Both the position numbers and the translations under genes were made by a program. From Verrucomicrobiales bacterium (lineage in GTDB: Bacteria > Verrucomicrobiota > Verrucomicrobiia > Verrucomicrobiales > DEV007): a DNA stretch of 64,000 bases. Below are positions 61,584-64,000 of this stretch, piece after piece. How positions within the stretch are numbered: the stretch's first letter is position 1; each line of letters begins with the position of its first letter. The notes beneath the pieces were generated by a model. It did not search any database. It worked only from the letters and a program-made list of their open reading frames with translations, and was not told the origin of the DNA. The DNA lies in the NCBI GenBank assembly GCA_029213005.1, contig JARGPI010000034.1, positions 1 through 64,000 on the forward strand. The letters are read 5' to 3'.

Positions 61584-63566
61584 CTAAATCACGATCTGAT
61601 CATCCGTGGCCCGTTCCGGTCTCTCTTCGAAAAGCGTAAATTCGAAGATCGTTCCGTTAGGGATTCGTTTTCCGTTCCAGCAGCAGGCCTGTTCCGTGCC
61701 ATCGTCCGTGCTTGTGGAGGGATGCCCGAAGCCCCAGCCGCCGTAGGTGAAAAGCGTTTCCACCTCAGTGGCGCATTCCTCCGAGAAAAATCCGAGGTGC
61801 CGGGCCCCGTAAAAATACTCGTTGGTCCCGTTAAAACCGGCGGTACGACCTTCCCCGCTTCGCTTCAAATCCTCCAGAGAAATCTCGGAAAACACCTCTT
61901 CGCCCGTGTCGAGACGCTTGATTCCAAGCCAGGAAACCGCCCCGGAAATTTCGTTGATCGCGATGGATCGATGGTCGTCCCCGTCGTTGGTGGTGGAGTT
62001 CCAGATCTCGGGATTATCAGAACGGAAAATGACGAGGCTGGAATTGTCTTCCTCCTTCGATTTCTCCCAGGCATCGCTGTAGGGATTGAATTTGGGCTTG
62101 GGCTTCTTCGATGCCGATGCATCCAGTCCAAAATCCAGCGGCGTGGCCCACACGGCGTCGCCGGGGCTGATTTTCATCGGCTCCTCCGGTTCGGTAAAGC
62201 CATCGAACGATTCGATCGGCTCCTCTGCAGGCGGCGTGAAACTCGGGATATCCTCCTCATCCTCTTTGGTTCGGAACCGATATCCCTCGTTGGTGTCCGG
62301 CTTTGGCTCCGGATTGCCCGATTTCTTCGGGAACTCAAATAAACCGAAGCCCTCCTGATTAAAGGGCGAGTCTTTTCCGGTCTTCTCCTCCTTATCGTCG
62401 AGGACGATTTTGGTTTCCTCGAGCAGTTCGGAGGTCATTTCCTCGATTCCCGCTTCTTCATCCTCGAGAAGTGCTTTTTCAGCCGCTCGTCTCGGAGTGA
62501 TATCCACCTCAACAATGACCTCCTCTTCCTCCTTGGAATGGGGAGTGACGCCAATCAGCGTATCCGCCGGTTCCTCTTTGTCGCTTTTCGCGGTCGCTTC
62601 CTTCGCGTCGTCCGAATCCTTAGGTTTTTCTGTCGATACCGGCTCTGCGTTTTTCTCCTGGAAAGGTGCGGCTCCGCCCTCATAAACGGCGCTGCCATGA
62701 AGCGCCGACAATGTCGCTTCCGTAGCGGAAAGGAGATCGCTCCGACCTCCCGGGCGATGTTTGCTACTGAACAAATCGAGTGTGGTCTGCTCTTTCCAAA
62801 CCGCGTGAAGGTCCTCATCCGGGATGTGGCGGGTCGACTCTTTGAAAAGCGCCTGGGCCTGCTCCCCGGTGGACTTTGCGACCGTGCGGAGGCCGTCCGG
62901 CAGTTCCGAGAGCTTGCTTTTCACCGTTTCCAGCTGCTGGATCACATCCGGCATCTCCCCGGATGAAATATCATTTCCCCGGGCGCTTTCCTCGATAGCG
63001 GTGACCTTCCCCAGCACATTTCGCAGCAGATTCTGCGATTTCCGGAGATCTTCGAGATTACTCTGAATCATCTGGCGACACATCGACATCTTTGAAAGCC
63101 AGGTTTCCGTGTGAGCACCCTTGCCGCTTTGAGTGATGCACTCCTTGCCCAGTTTACGGAGGCGACGGTCGATCAGTGATAATTTCGAGATATCAGTTCC
63201 GAGATGCTGGCGCTCCTCGCGAATCGATTCCGCGAGGAAAAAAAGTCGCGAAGCGGGGTAGGTGAGCCGGTGGGAATTCTCCGGCGCGATCGAATCAACC
63301 AGGACGGCCAGGCGGCTCTGCTTCTCCCGGGCCTGGCGCTCCATGAGGAAGCGTTTTTCCCGGTACCACTCCAGCTCCTGGCTCCGAGCTTCGTTGACTT
63401 TCTCATCGAGAAGCGCCTTTTCGGTATCTTTTCGACCCCGGGATTTATTGAAAAGAAACAAGGCCATAACAAAACATAAAAGTGGAAATAAAATGCAAAT
63501 CACTACAACCGCGCTCAAGGCAGGGCCGGGAGCCGGGGTGCTGAAAGCGTGGATCAGGGTTTGCAT
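61584..63566 (-). CDS. Membrane-anchored coiled-coil and acidic protein with a unique C-terminal domain
   Basis: 660 residues. One transmembrane helix (about 18-43), a charged coiled-coil region (about 50-265), a long acidic and low-complexity region rich in E, K, P, S (about 265-500), and a C-terminal globular domain (about 510-650) with SLVIFRSDNPEIW, ISGAVSWLGIKRLDTGEEV, and GWGFGHPSTSTDDGTEQACCWNGKRIPNGT. I recognise no family. Topology (short N-terminus outside, rest in the cytoplasm or the reverse) is open. Ends seven bases from the AraC gene, convergent. AT-rich promoter upstream with TATAAT on the minus strand near 63673-63680. Confidence 0.7.
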   Translation of the reverse strand: MQTLIHAFSTPAPGPALSAVVVICILFPLLCFVMALFLFNKSRGRKDTEKALLDEKVNEARSQELEWYREKRFLMERQAREKQSRLAVLVDSIAPENSHRLTYPASRLFFLAESIREERQHLGTDISKLSLIDRRLRKLGKECITQSGKGAHTETWLSKMSMCRQMIQSNLEDLRKSQNLLRNVLGKVTAIEESARGNDISSGEMPDVIQQLETVKSKLSELPDGLRTVAKSTGEQAQALFKESTRHIPDEDLHAVWKEQTTLDLFSSKHRPGGRSDLLSATEATLSALHGSAVYEGGAAPFQEKNAEPVSTEKPKDSDDAKEATAKSDKEEPADTLIGVTPHSKEEEEVIVEVDITPRRAAEKALLEDEEAGIEEMTSELLEETKIVLDDKEEKTGKDSPFNQEGFGLFEFPKKSGNPEPKPDTNEGYRFRTKEDEEDIPSFTPPAEEPIESFDGFTEPEEPMKISPGDAVWATPLDFGLDASASKKPKPKFNPYSDAWEKSKEEDNSSLVIFRSDNPEIWNSTTNDGDDHRSIAINEISGAVSWLGIKRLDTGEEVFSEISLEDLKRSGEGRTAGFNGTNEYFYGARHLGFFSEECATEVETLFTYGGWGFGHPSTSTDDGTEQACCWNGKRIPNGTIFEFTLFEERPERATDDQIVI

Positions 63567-63769
63567 CAGTGCGTGAACAGAATAGGAGCGGGAATCTCAG
63601 AATTATAAAAATAGCAACTCATTCTGGAAAGCCAAGCGGATTTTATCAAAATCTTGATGCATTTTAGCGAGTATTATAATTTCTGTAATGTGGTAATTAC
63701 TGGCAAATATTCAGGTAAATACGCGTCTACGATCTTGAGTGCGATGGAATAAAGATTTAGCATGACTTA

Positions 63770-64000
63770 ATGAGACTTTCCTTGCTAATCAGTATTATCA
63801 CACTTGGTCTGGTTTCTTTGCCCTCAGATGGTGGAGATCTCACTCCGGAACAAGTCGAATCCCTTCGGTTAAAACTGGCTCAGGTAAAGGAGAGTTTAGA
63901 CGGGCATATTTCGACGAGAAATCAGAGCGCCCGCTCGACCTTCATGTCCGCCTCCAGCGATCCGCGGGCCGCCGTGAAGCTCTATCTCGAATGCTACAAG
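63770..64000 (+). CDS. Secreted protein, 3' end outside the window
   Basis: From ATG 63770 at least 77 codons remain open to the window edge: MRLSLLISIITLGLVSLPSD (signal peptide) then GGDLTPEQVESLRLKLAQVK and onward to a segment with STFMSASSDPRAAVKLYLEC. No stop and no family recognised. The gene is divergent from the coiled-coil membrane protein at 61584-63566, 203 bases away. Confidence 0.65.
   Translation, partial: MRLSLLISIITLGLVSLPSDGGDLTPEQVESLRLKLAQVKESLDGHISTRNQSARSTFMSASSDPRAAVKLYLECYK

Noticed and set aside
1..64000. tRNA or rRNA genes
   Set aside because: No cloverleaf with a GTTCRANYC loop and CCA-type 3' end, and no conserved rRNA segments were found on either strand.

Overview
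The window looks like a chromosome segment from the phylum Verrucomicrobiota (an Opitutales/Puniceicoccales-type or related marine or environmental member is plausible, but rank below phylum cannot be fixed from sequence alone). The reasons are: two planctomycete-type gene pairs (DUF1549/DUF1553 + DUF1501, and DUF1592-family cytochrome + DUF1552), a PQQ-type beta-propeller protein, a ThuA-like protein, many secreted proteins with Sec or Tat signals, prepilin-like proteins, and many palindromic intergenic repeats. Housekeeping genes are intact (glmS, glgC, pheS, pheT, rplT, rpmI, kbl, tdh, xylB, tal). No tRNA, rRNA, CRISPR array or phage module was seen.

Layout. 0-5.4 kb: small membrane protein, an OlsF-like bifunctional acyltransferase coupled by ATGA overlap to a three-domain hydrolase/DedA/ATP-grasp fusion, then a DinB-like protein. 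5.6-10 kb: four genes joined by three ATGA overlaps (membrane protein, zinc-finger membrane protein, DUF4129-like, DUF4350-like) without the usual MoxR/DUF58 partners. 10.4-12.9 kb: long repeat-built coiled coil with an OmpA-like C-terminus. 13-15.3 kb: secreted beta-propeller, ExbD, ACT-domain protein. 15.4-18.7 kb: divergent glmS/glgC with a palindromic control region. 18.9-25.3 kb: EboD-like sugar-phosphate cyclase, a haem protein, and the DUF1549/DUF1553-DUF1501 pair. 25.4-31.7 kb: kbl-tdh, a secreted FAD enzyme, PPK2, a DUF1328 micro-membrane protein. 31.7-36.8 kb: rpmI-rplT-pheS-pheT, with a GxxExxY nuclease-fold gene lodged between pheS and pheT. 36.9-44.6 kb: beta-helix protein, secreted propeller-like protein, the DUF1592-DUF1552 pair. 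44.8-48.6 kb: small membrane proteins, a frameshifted phosphoesterase, xylB, DUF2853. 48.7-51.5 kb: preA/preT. 51.6-55.6 kb: hydrolase, a RAYT transposase flanked by its REP repeats, ThuA-like, outer-membrane barrel, PGPGW-like protein. 55.6-58.8 kb: tandem pseudopilin-like paralogs, transaldolase, AlkD-like glycosylase. 58.8-64 kb: a dense palindrome region, lsrF with a divergent AraC regulator, an acidic coiled-coil membrane protein and a gene cut by the window edge.

The most unusual content is non-coding. (i) Arrays of the interrupted palindrome TGTAC-CCT-GTACA recur at four or more loci, and at three of them the centres are exactly 22 bp apart. (ii) A 220-bp element with about 24-bp perfect terminal inverted repeats is present twice in opposite orientations. 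(iii) A RAYT gene carries matching inverted REP pairs on both sides. (iv) A GxxExxY gene flanked by 22-bp direct repeats separates pheS from pheT. On the protein side the best candidate for an undescribed function is the coupled OlsF-like plus hydrolase-DedA-ATP-grasp pair, which suggests synthesis, modification and translocation of an aminolipid.
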